DNA of 10,420 bases from an uncultured Clostridia bacterium (GTDB taxonomy: Bacteria > Bacillota > Clostridia > Oscillospirales > Ruminococcaceae). This document shows, one piece after another, positions 5,227-10,420 of this stretch; positions within the stretch are counted from its first letter, which is position 1; the number at the start of each line of letters is the position of its first letter. The notes below the pieces were generated by a model. The model was not told the origin of the DNA and made no database searches. It saw only the letters and a program-made list of their open reading frames with translations. Location of the stretch: positions 1 through 10,420 of the forward strand of contig CALXKG010000084.1 in the NCBI GenBank assembly GCA_944388825.1, read 5' to 3'. The position numbers and the translations under genes were made by a program.

Positions 5227-6093
5227 TCAGGCCCCCTGCGTGGGAAGCGACCGGTAATAGGCCATCATCGCGGCGGCGTCCTCGGTCTGGGTGCCGGCCG
5301 ACTCGCAGATAAACCGGGGCGTCCAGCCTTTTTTCGCGATGAGTTCCAAAAGCGGCTCGAACTGCGGGCCGTAGGTTTCGTCCGCAAAGGTCAGGTGCAT
5401 CTTCTCCCCGCCGGGGACGGTGTACATGATTTTGGAAAAGTGGGAGTGGAAGCGGGCGGCGCGGTCAGCCCCCAGCTTATCCTCCAGGGTATCTAAAATC
5501 GCCGCGTAATCGGCTTTTTCCCGGATCGCGCCGAAGGTGCGGGCGTTTAAATGGCCGAAGTCGATGGTCGGGATCATCCGCTCGTCCACCTGGCAGAGGG
5601 CCATCACCTCGTACAGGTCCCCCAGCTGGTTGACCTTCCCCATCGTCTCGGGGCAGATGATGATGTCGCCGAGGTTTTCGGCGTCCAGGGCGTCCTGGGC
5701 TTTTTTTAAAGTCCCGCAGGCCAGCCGGAGCGCTTCCTCCCGGGGCATCTTCCCGGCGCTGCCGGAATGGACGACGATCCGGCCGGCTCCCATCAGCCTG
5801 GCCGCCCGGGCCGACTGGAGGATATACTCGACCGAATTCTCCCGCTTTTCCGGGTCGACCGACGAGAGGGAGATATAATAGGGGGCGTGGAGGGAGAGCA
5901 GGATGTCCTTTTCCTTGCAGAGAAGCCCCAGCCTGGTGACTTTTTCGGCGTTGACCCTGACCCCCCGGCCGCACTGGTACTCAAAGGCGTTTAACTGGAA
6001 TTTTTCGAGGTATTCCGGAAGCTGGAGGGTATTTTTATAGCCCATCGCCGCAAAGCTGTCGGCGGTCCCGGCGGGGCCGAATCGGGTGATCAT
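5227..6093 (-). CDS. Endonuclease IV-like TIM-barrel protein
   Basis: A 288-residue protein resembling the AP endonuclease IV / xylose isomerase-like TIM-barrel superfamily. Candidate metal ligands fall in the expected order: His69 (SLHAPYYIS), His109 (IVVHSGS), Glu149 (ICPETMGK), Asp178 and His181 (TIDFGHLNA), His216 or His218 (RFHSHFSK), His233, and Glu264 (ICESAGT). Canonical endonuclease IV has an Asp-Arg-His pair before the last strand; here the matching region reads GEKMHLTFAD, keeping a His but with Met-Lys-Glu before it. It may therefore be a true AP endonuclease acting on abasic DNA, or a relative acting on another substrate. The start at 6093 uses an AAAGGA site; a longer in-frame extension reaching 6339 overlaps the previous gene and is rejected. 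It lies 35 bp after a membrane protein gene and has its own -10 box overlapping that gene's stop codon. Confidence 0.85.
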   Translation of the reverse strand: MITRFGPAGTADSFAAMGYKNTLQLPEYLEKFQLNAFEYQCGRGVRVNAEKVTRLGLLCKEKDILLSLHAPYYISLSSVDPEKRENSVEYILQSARAARLMGAGRIVVHSGSAGKMPREEALRLACGTLKKAQDALDAENLGDIIICPETMGKVNQLGDLYEVMALCQVDERMIPTIDFGHLNARTFGAIREKADYAAILDTLEDKLGADRAARFHSHFSKIMYTVPGGEKMHLTFADETYGPQFEPLLELIAKKGWTPRFICESAGTQTEDAAAMMAYYRSLPTQGA

Positions 6094-6127
6094 CGGATAT
6101 CGTCCTTTCTGGTTGTCTTCTGCCTTT

Positions 6128-6156
6128 ATTATAGCCCATCCGGCGGATTTTGTACA
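6128..6156 (-). promoter_or_regulatory. Candidate internal promoter for the endonuclease IV-like gene
   Basis: The minus strand has a perfect TATAAT (6133-6128) with TGTACA at the -35 position 17 bp upstream (6156-6151). The -10 box overlaps the TAA stop codon of the gene at 6129-6860. The downstream gene could therefore be transcribed both alone and by readthrough from the membrane-protein operon, since no terminator separates them. Confidence 0.55.
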
Positions 6157-6860
6157 GGGGCGGCGGGCTTTTTCGGCGCGCGGAGGGCGAGGATCAGGAA
6201 AAATGCAAGCCCCAGGGAAATCAGGAGGACGTCGGTGAGGTCGGGAAAATACATCCAGCTGGTCAGCGTCTCCCAGCGGGAAAATGCCCAGCTCTCCGGG
6301 TCGGGGGCGCGGCCGTCCAATTCGGGGGGACCGAGGCACGCTGTAACCTCCGCCTCCACCTGCGGGTCGCCGCCGGTATACAGAATCAGCAGGTTGCCGT
6401 GCGCCCAGACCCGGCGGTTTTCATCCTGCCCCAGGTCGAGCGTCTCCGCCGTCAGCGGCCCGGTGTGGGCGGCAAAATACCGGCCGGAAGGGGAGATGCG
6501 CCGCCAGACTTTCCAAAGGGCGCGGCTGTCTTCAAAATAAACGACGGTAAGCGACCGCGTCTCCTCCGGCAGGGAGGCATATTCACCCGAAAGAAACTTC
6601 CACCGCTCGGCCTTTACCGCCGCGCCGTCGCCGTAGGGGAAATTTGTCAGGGAAGAGACGGCCACAGGGCCCAGATCTTCCCGCAGCGTCTCCGCCCACC
6701 AGCTCTCCCGGACGCCGTGGTACGGGATGCCGGACAGCTTGATCAGCAGGATGGCGGCCATCATCAGCACGCCGGCGAAGTAGATCTTACGCCTGCCGAA
6801 TTCACGGCCCAGGTTGCGGAAAACAAAGGGGGAACAATGGGGAAAATAGGTAAACGCCAT
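6129..6860 (-). CDS. Membrane protein of unknown function, one copy of a shared extracytoplasmic module
   Basis: I do not recognise this 243-residue protein. A basic N-terminus (RNLGREFGRRK) precedes a transmembrane segment at about 26-44. Residues 45-205 form a soluble domain and a second transmembrane segment lies at about 209-227, followed by a short basic tail (RAPKKP). The positive-inside rule puts the soluble domain outside the membrane. That domain (about 56-190) is clearly related to the one in the upstream gene (6942-8120). Shared landmarks are a PYG motif, a LTVVYF strand, SPSGR, DENRRVW, LLILYTGG and PPELDGRAPDPES. The start has an AAAGGAGG site at good spacing. It is the fourth gene of a presumed operon of membrane proteins and lies 81 bp downstream of its paralogue. 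No enzyme motif is visible. Confidence 0.8.
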   Translation of the reverse strand: MAFTYFPHCSPFVFRNLGREFGRRKIYFAGVLMMAAILLIKLSGIPYHGVRESWWAETLREDLGPVAVSSLTNFPYGDGAAVKAERWKFLSGEYASLPEETRSLTVVYFEDSRALWKVWRRISPSGRYFAAHTGPLTAETLDLGQDENRRVWAHGNLLILYTGGDPQVEAEVTACLGPPELDGRAPDPESWAFSRWETLTSWMYFPDLTDVLLISLGLAFFLILALRAPKKPAAPVQNPPDGL

Positions 6861-6941
6861 CGTGCTTCCTCCTTTCAGGGACAGACGAGGCCCCGGCGCT
6901 TTGGAAACGCCCGGAAAGCCTGCCGCGGCAGCATCCGGCTT

Positions 6942-8120
6942 TCAGTCCTTCCGGCCGGCGGGGGGCAGGCCGCTCCCGGCAAAAGGCTTGCCGCAGCAGG
7001 ATCCCAGCGCTTCGGCGAGCTTCCGGTCGGGGCCGGCGTAGTAAAGAAGCATCGTATCTTTCCGGTAGAGGCGGCGGGACGGGGCGTAAGGGAGCCGGAG
7101 ACTGCCCGCCTTCAGCCGGTCGCCGGACGGGGCGACCATTGCGGCGGCTTTTTTCGCCTTACCGGCGGAGGGGAAAAAGCTGACCGCCAGGAGGTTTTCG
7201 GGGAAAGCGGTTTTGCCCTGCCGGCCCGCTTCCCGTTCCCCTTTCCGGATATCGCCGGCGGAATAGGCCGGGAGGTAAGCGGAAAAGGCTTCTTCCCCCG
7301 GGAATTTCCCAAACGGGCCCTCCGACGTCCGGCCATAGGGGGCGATCGGGACGCCCTGTTTTTCCAGCCGGGACGCAAGCCAGCGTCCGGCGGCGGCCGG
7401 GTCTTTCGCCGCCGGGCGGACGGCAAGGACGAGGATAAAGACGCCGACGAACGCGAGCAGGACCCCCTCGGCAAAATCCCCGGCCCGGTCCCACGCCAGG
7501 AAACGGCCCAGGACCGTCCCGGACGCCGGCGGGTCTTCCGCCCGGCCGTCGACTTCCGGCTTTCCGAGCAGCCGTTCCAGGGCGGCGTTTACCGCTTCAT
7601 TGCCGCCGTTGTAATAGACGAGGAAATATTCCGGCGTATAAATGGCGCTGCCGGCCAGATATTTGGCCAGCCAGACCCGGCGGTTTTCGTCCGGCGGAAA
7701 GCGCTTTGCATCCCCCGGGAAAACGCCGCCCCGAAGGGTCAGCCGCTCCCCCGACGGGGAAAGCAGCCGGAGCGCTTCCCAGCCGCTGCGCCGGGAGGTG
7801 CCATAGGAAAAATAGAGGACGGTCAGCTGCCGCTCCCGCAGCGGGACAGCCTCCCACCCCTCAGAAACAAGCGTCACCCGGTCGGCCGCCGACGGGCCGA
7901 GCGCCCCGCCGTAAGGGTCTTCCCCCGGCTCAAACCGGACTTCTTCCGGGGAAAAGGCTTTTTCCACCTCTGTCCGGCAGGCGGCGAGCACCCCCTCGCT
8001 GATAGCGGGAAGGGGGGTCTCTGCAAAAATACTGAAAAAGTTAAGCGCCACCCCTACGGCGCAAAAGGCGGCGAGGCCCGCAAATAAGCTGCGGAAGGTG
8101 AATTCTTTTGCCTGCGGCAT
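6942..8120 (-). CDS. Membrane protein of unknown function with two copies of the shared module
   Basis: A 392-residue protein I do not recognise. A transmembrane segment at about 11-31 is followed by a soluble domain (about 45-200), a second transmembrane segment at about 217-235, and a further soluble region (about 246-392). The first soluble domain is paralogous to that of the gene at 6129-6860 (DPYGG, LTVLYF, SPSGE, DENRRVW, FLVYYNGG, GKPEVDGRAEDPP). The C-terminal region repeats the pattern in a more diverged form (GPFGK, LLAVSFF, APSGDRL, TMLLYYAG, GKPF), so the protein carries the module on both sides of the second membrane segment. By charge distribution the first copy should be extracytoplasmic and the second cytoplasmic. 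The start has an AAAGGAGG site. It lies 35 bp after a small membrane protein gene. Confidence 0.8.
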   Translation of the reverse strand: MPQAKEFTFRSLFAGLAAFCAVGVALNFFSIFAETPLPAISEGVLAACRTEVEKAFSPEEVRFEPGEDPYGGALGPSAADRVTLVSEGWEAVPLRERQLTVLYFSYGTSRRSGWEALRLLSPSGERLTLRGGVFPGDAKRFPPDENRRVWLAKYLAGSAIYTPEYFLVYYNGGNEAVNAALERLLGKPEVDGRAEDPPASGTVLGRFLAWDRAGDFAEGVLLAFVGVFILVLAVRPAAKDPAAAGRWLASRLEKQGVPIAPYGRTSEGPFGKFPGEEAFSAYLPAYSAGDIRKGEREAGRQGKTAFPENLLAVSFFPSAGKAKKAAAMVAPSGDRLKAGSLRLPYAPSRRLYRKDTMLLYYAGPDRKLAEALGSCCGKPFAGSGLPPAGRKD

Positions 8121-8155
8121 GGCGCGCCCTCCTTTCCGGGGCAGTTGGGGGATGG

Positions 8156-8452
8156 TCAGTCGCGTTTGGGGGCCGCCGCCGGCTCCGACGCGGGGTCATA
8201 GTCCGGATCGGGGCGGGAACGGCGCTTTAAAACGTGCAGCGGGTCCCAGGCGGCGAGGATGAGCAGCAGCGCCGCGCCGATTCCCCAGCCCAGCGCCCAC
8301 CAGCCCAGGCCGTAAGAACAGAATACCAGGATCCCGACAAACCCGGCAAAGAGGATCACCGCGATAATGCCCATTTTGAGGTTTACTTTCCCAATCGCCC
8401 GTTCATCGCCGTTCCAGCGGATGTTGAGGGCGTTATCCCATTTCATATACAT
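8156..8452 (-). CDS. Small two-helix membrane protein, tandem paralogue
   Basis: A 98-residue protein of unknown function. A hydrophilic N-terminus with NGDERAIGKVNLKMG leads into two transmembrane segments at about 27-47 and 50-68, then the motif AAWDPLHVLKRR and a Pro/Asp-rich charged tail. The DER..GK.NL.MG block and the WDP.HV.K block are shared with the upstream gene at 8484-8768, so the two arose by tandem duplication. The start at 8452 has an AAGGAG site; the frame is open upstream but without support. It is 31 bp after its paralogue. Both termini are probably cytoplasmic. The function is not known to me. Confidence 0.8.
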   Translation of the reverse strand: MYMKWDNALNIRWNGDERAIGKVNLKMGIIAVILFAGFVGILVFCSYGLGWWALGWGIGAALLLILAAWDPLHVLKRRSRPDPDYDPASEPAAAPKRD

Positions 8453-8483
8453 AATCTGTCGCTCCTTTCGCAGATACGGCCGG

Positions 8484-8768
8484 TCATTCCCGGCTCTCGG
8501 GGTTATAGACGCCGGGGTCGCGGCGGGCGTGCTTTTTAAAAACATGGGCCGGGTCCCAGATGGAAAGGCCCAGCAGAGCGGCGGCCAGAACCCCGGCGGC
8601 GACCGCTAACCAGATCTGCCCCATCCCCGCAAGGAGCAGGACACCGATGCCGCCCAGAAACAGAATCACCGCCATAACGCCCATCTGAAGGTTGATTTTG
8701 CCGGCCACCCGCTCGTCGCTGCGGCCGCGGGAAACCATTTGGTTAAAATCGTTTTCTTTGAAATACAT
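8484..8768 (-). CDS. Small two-helix membrane protein, first gene of the operon
   Basis: A 94-residue protein with transmembrane segments at about 28-47 and 51-70. It is flanked by a basic, hydrophilic N-terminus (GRSDERVAGKINLQMG) and a C-terminal tail (SIWDPAHVFKKHARRDP). It is a paralogue of the next gene (8156-8452), with the same length, topology and two conserved blocks. The start at 8768 sits behind an AAAGGAGG site. A well-spaced promoter at 8812-8840 implies a leader of only about 40 nt, which marks this as the leader gene of the D-C-B-A membrane operon that ends near the endonuclease IV-like gene. No known family is recognised. Confidence 0.8.
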   Translation of the reverse strand: MYFKENDFNQMVSRGRSDERVAGKINLQMGVMAVILFLGGIGVLLLAGMGQIWLAVAAGVLAAALLGLSIWDPAHVFKKHARRDPGVYNPESRE

Positions 8769-8811
8769 ATGCGTCCCTCCTTTGGTAAAAGGTTGCTTCC
8801 CTTGTATTTTT

Positions 8812-8840
8812 ATTGTAGCATACCGGCGTAAAGCCATCAA
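8812..8840 (-). promoter_or_regulatory. Promoter of the membrane-protein operon
   Basis: The minus strand shows TTGATG (8840-8835), a 17-bp spacer and TACAAT (8817-8812), close to the sigma-A consensus. The start codon of the first gene follows about 44 bp after the -10 box. Confidence 0.7.
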
Positions 8841-8900
8841 GTAGCCGTGCAAAATCTAAGCCAAAACCGACAAAAATTAAGATCACGGAAGCTGGACAGC

Positions 8901-8925
8901 AAAAAAGCCCGGCCGGAAGCCGGGC
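8901..8925 (-). terminator. Rho-independent terminator of yqeG
   Basis: On the minus strand GCCCGGC and GCCGGGC form a 7-bp GC stem around TTCCG, followed directly by six T. It lies 35 bp beyond the stop codon at 8960. Confidence 0.9.
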
Positions 8926-8959
8926 ACAAAGATCCGAAACCGCGTATCTGCGGGGCGGT

Positions 8960-9472
8960 TCATTTTTCCCTTTCCTCTCTCCCGCGGAAATACCGGCGGA
9001 GGAAGGGCTTTTCCCATTTCCGCTTGCAGGCGAGGAAACCGCCTGTCTCCAGCTCCCAGGGGGAGACGAGGATAGAAGTCCCGCCGGGGAAGAGGTTTAC
9101 CGCCAGCATATCGGTGAACAGCTGGTCGCCGATGAGGCAGCATTCCCGCCGGGAGGCCCCGTACCGCCCGCAGGCGCGGGCGAGGCCGAAGGGAAGGGGC
9201 TTGGCGGCGTTTGCGACAAAGGGGAGGCCGAGCTTCCGGGCGAAAGGCTCCACCCGGCCGGGGGAATTGTTGCTGAGGATGCAGAGGATAAGCCCCTCGG
9301 CGCGGCGGTCGGCGACCCACTGGGCGACGCCGGGGAAGGGGTCGGGGTTGTTGTGGCTGGTGAGGGTGTTGTCGACGTCCAGGATCACCAGCCGCAGGCG
9401 GTGGGAAGTAAAAAAAGCGCCCGGGATATCGGTGATGTGGGGGAAGTAATAATCGGGGGCCAGCAGCGGCAT
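8960..9472 (-). CDS. yqeG: YqeG family HAD IIIA-type phosphatase
   Basis: This 170-residue protein is a HAD-superfamily phosphatase of the YqeG type. Motif I is ILDVDNTL, with Asp32 as the nucleophile and Asp34 as the general acid/base. Motif II is the Ser67 of CILSNNS, motif III is Lys91 in NAAKPL, and motif IV is IGDQLFTD with Asp116 and Asp121. The N-terminal PDYYFPHITDIP segment is typical of the family. The physiological substrate is uncertain; relatives include phosphatidylglycerophosphate phosphatases. The start at 9472 uses an AAAGGAG site and yields the conserved N-terminus; a longer in-frame version to 9541 would run through the rpsU terminator. Only about 20 bp separate it from that terminator and I see no separate promoter, so expression may depend on readthrough from rpsU. 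Confidence 0.93.
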   Translation of the reverse strand: MPLLAPDYYFPHITDIPGAFFTSHRLRLVILDVDNTLTSHNNPDPFPGVAQWVADRRAEGLILCILSNNSPGRVEPFARKLGLPFVANAAKPLPFGLARACGRYGASRRECCLIGDQLFTDMLAVNLFPGGTSILVSPWELETGGFLACKRKWEKPFLRRYFRGREEREK

Positions 9473-9494
9473 GGGCAGTCTCCTTTCGGGCAAA

Positions 9495-9526
9495 CGAAAA
9501 GCGAGCCCCGGAAAAAGGCTCGCTTT
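9495..9526 (-). terminator. Terminator between rpsU and yqeG
   Basis: The minus strand has AAAGCGAGCC and GGCTCGCTTTT around a 9-nt loop, with a T-rich tail. It begins about 25 bp after the rpsU stop codon. Incomplete termination here could supply the downstream yqeG transcript. Confidence 0.85.
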
Positions 9527-9550
9527 AAGACCGTTTATCAAGCGCGAATA

Positions 9551-9727
9551 TTATTTATATTTACGCTTTCTTGCGGCTTCCGATTTCTTTTTACGCTTTA
9601 CGGAAGGCTTCTCGTAATGCTCTCTTTTGCGGACTTCAGCGAGCACGCCGGATTTTGCGCAAGATCTTTTGAATCTCTTAAGAGCGTTCTCGAGAGACTC
9701 GTTATCTTTTACCCTGATTTCTGACAT
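9551..9727 (-). CDS. rpsU: 30S ribosomal protein S21
   Basis: A 58-residue very basic protein translating as MSEIRVKDNESLENALKRF..., with the rest CAKSGVLAEVRKREHYEKP and a lysine/arginine-rich tail ending RKRKYK. Length and sequence match bacterial S21, a late-assembling protein of the small ribosomal subunit near the anti-Shine-Dalgarno region of 16S rRNA. The start at 9727 has a GGGAGGG site with 7-nt spacing. The gene is more A/T-rich and uses different codons from its neighbours, as expected for a highly expressed gene. It has its own near-consensus promoter, a leader of about 145 nt and a terminator, so it appears monocistronic with possible readthrough into yqeG. Confidence 0.98.
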   Translation of the reverse strand: MSEIRVKDNESLENALKRFKRSCAKSGVLAEVRKREHYEKPSVKRKKKSEAARKRKYK

Positions 9728-9872
9728 TCTAATTCCCTCCCTTTGCCGGGGCGGCAGAGGTCTAAAAGCGGCGGCAGCCCCGTCGTTTCAAAGCCAACCT
9801 CTCTTCCGCACCCGCTTTTGTAGGGGAACGGAGACTTTGAAGGCCGGTTTTTCGGCTCCCGTCACATTTGTA
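9728..9872 (-). other. Structured 5' leader of rpsU
   Basis: From the expected transcription start to the ribosome binding site there are about 145 nt without a gene. Two nested pairings are visible: CTTTGAA (9835-9841) with TTCAAAG (9787-9793), and GGGGC (9747-9751) with GCCCC (9776-9780). The second stem lies close to the ribosome binding site. Autoregulatory leaders are common for ribosomal protein genes; whether this is one cannot be shown here. Confidence 0.45.
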
Positions 9873-9878
9873 CTTCAT

Positions 9879-9908
9879 ATTATACAGCAGGCGGAGGTTA
9901 AATGTCAA
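9879..9908 (-). promoter_or_regulatory. Strong promoter of rpsU
   Basis: The minus strand has perfect TTGACA (9908-9903) and TATAAT (9884-9879) boxes with an 18-bp spacer. This is the best promoter in the window. Confidence 0.9.
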
Positions 9909-9914
9909 GGGATT

Positions 9915-10121
9915 TTACCGGGAATGGGAAAAAAGTTTTTGACAGGTCAAATTAGCGGACCGAGGCGGGCGCCGCATTCCCGAATACGCCGCGTCCGACG
10001 TCCCAAGGACCGGCGCCGGCTGCCCGGCCAGTTCCGGCGTGGAAAGTTCCCCGCATCCGGTAAGCAGCAAAGCCGCCAGCAGCGCCGGCAGGCATTTCAA
10101 CAATCCTTTGGACACCGGCAA
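9915..10121 (-). CDS. Possible small lipoprotein
   Basis: A 68-codon frame whose start has the features of a lipoprotein signal peptide: a lysine (SKGLLK), a hydrophobic run LPALLAALLL and a lipobox LLTGC with Cys23. After the Cys there are only about 45 residues (GELSTPELAGQPAPV...), with no recognised domain. The start would be TTG at 10121 or GTG at 10115; neither has a strong ribosome binding site, and the last residues run into the rpsU promoter region. It begins 7 bp after the stop codon of the upstream gene, so cotranscription is possible. It could also be a decayed remnant of a longer lipoprotein gene. Confidence 0.4.
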   Translation of the reverse strand: MPVSKGLLKCLPALLAALLLTGCGELSTPELAGQPAPVLGTSDAAYSGMRRPPRSANLTCQKLFSHSR

Positions 10122-10128
10122 GACCTAC

Positions 10129-10416
10129 TTACAAACCGAACTTTGCCTTATATTTCGCCGGGTCCTCGATATATTCCCGGTATTTTGCCCGCAGACAGTT
10201 GCCGCAGGGGCGGTAACCGGCCGCCAGCGCCGTCTTCTCGTCGGCGAAAAAGACCCGGGATTTTTCATAGCTGCCCGGGAAGCGGCGGATGGCGGAAAGG
10301 GCGGTCGGGCAGTCGAGGCGGCCGTAGATTTTCAGCTTGCGGTTGCCGCCATATGCGCCCGGCGTCTCGGACAGGTAGATTTTCCCGTCCGCGCCCAGCA
10401 GTTTATACAGTTTCAT
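10129..10416 (-). CDS. Ada-like metal-binding domain protein
   Basis: A 95-residue protein. The segment RVFFADEKTALAAGYRPCGNC (residues 54-74) strongly resembles the zinc-binding N-domain of the Ada DNA-repair methyltransferase, including the AGYRPC..C signature. An upstream GRLDCPTAL holds one further cysteine (Cys36). Ada uses four cysteines as Zn ligands in a CxxxC plus CxxC pattern; here only Cys36, Cys71 and Cys74 are evident, so a fourth ligand is missing or supplied differently. No AraC or methyltransferase domain is attached. A role in metal binding or nucleic-acid contact is plausible, but methyl-phosphotriester repair should not be assumed. The upstream ribosome binding site lies outside the window. 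Confidence 0.75.
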   Translation of the reverse strand: MKLYKLLGADGKIYLSETPGAYGGNRKLKIYGRLDCPTALSAIRRFPGSYEKSRVFFADEKTALAAGYRPCGNCLRAKYREYIEDPAKYKAKFGL

Positions 10417-10420
10417 CCGC

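Noticed and set aside
6094..6339. An extended start for the endonuclease IV-like gene
   Set aside because: The extension overlaps the preceding membrane protein gene in another frame and reads as Pro/Arg-rich noise. The start at 6093 has a ribosome binding site and gives a normal length.
6150..8087. A plus-strand open frame of 645 codons
   Set aside because: It lies antisense to two well-supported minus-strand genes with good ribosome binding sites. Its composition is Arg/Gly/Pro-rich, as expected for a GC-rich shadow frame, and it has no recognisable domain.
1..10420. CRISPR arrays, tRNA or rRNA genes, insertion sequences
   Set aside because: I saw no regularly spaced repeats, no tRNA-like cloverleaf or rRNA signature and no transposase. 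The only exact longer repeat noticed is the 21-bp pair at 2670 and 2873.

Overview
The window looks like chromosomal DNA of a GC-rich member of the Clostridia, probably Oscillospirales or Ruminococcaceae-like. That assignment is an inference. It rests on the efp gene next to a CD1247-type zinc-ribbon gene, a YqeG-type HAD phosphatase near rpsU, an FMN-riboswitch-controlled ribU, strong AAAGGAGG-type ribosome binding sites and sigma-A-like promoters. Every gene I can support lies on the minus strand, so the window reads right to left. The long plus-strand open frames are antisense artefacts of GC-rich codon use.

From the right: an Ada-like small metal-binding protein (10129-10416) and a doubtful small lipoprotein (9915-10121) come first. 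Next is rpsU (9551-9727), with a near-consensus promoter and a leader of about 145 nt, ended by a terminator. A yqeG phosphatase (8960-9472) follows with its own terminator. An apparent operon with a clear promoter at 8812-8840 then holds two tandem small membrane proteins (8484-8768 and 8156-8452, paralogues of each other) and two larger membrane proteins (6942-8120 and 6129-6860). The larger pair share an unrecognised domain of roughly 130-150 residues that I count three times. An endonuclease IV-like TIM-barrel gene (5227-6093) closes this unit and has its own promoter overlapping the preceding stop codon.

The central part is housekeeping: efp (4465-5022) with promoter, then a CD1247-type protein with a zinc ribbon and a very acidic linker (3964-4413), then an FMN riboswitch (3708-3848) with a terminator-type expression platform controlling the riboflavin ECF transporter subunit ribU (2959-3558).

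The left part is the most unusual. After an intergenic stretch of about 390 bp carrying a duplicated 21-bp sequence and several hairpins, a compact minus-strand operon encodes two tandem MIF/tautomerase homologues (2230-2571 and 1877-2215). A LytTR-type response regulator (1170-1874) starts 2 bp after the second one, and a multi-pass GHKL histidine kinase (1-1115, running off the window) follows. Coupling MIF-like proteins to an AgrA/AgrC-type signalling pair is the strongest candidate for something undescribed. The three-copy membrane module operon is the second.
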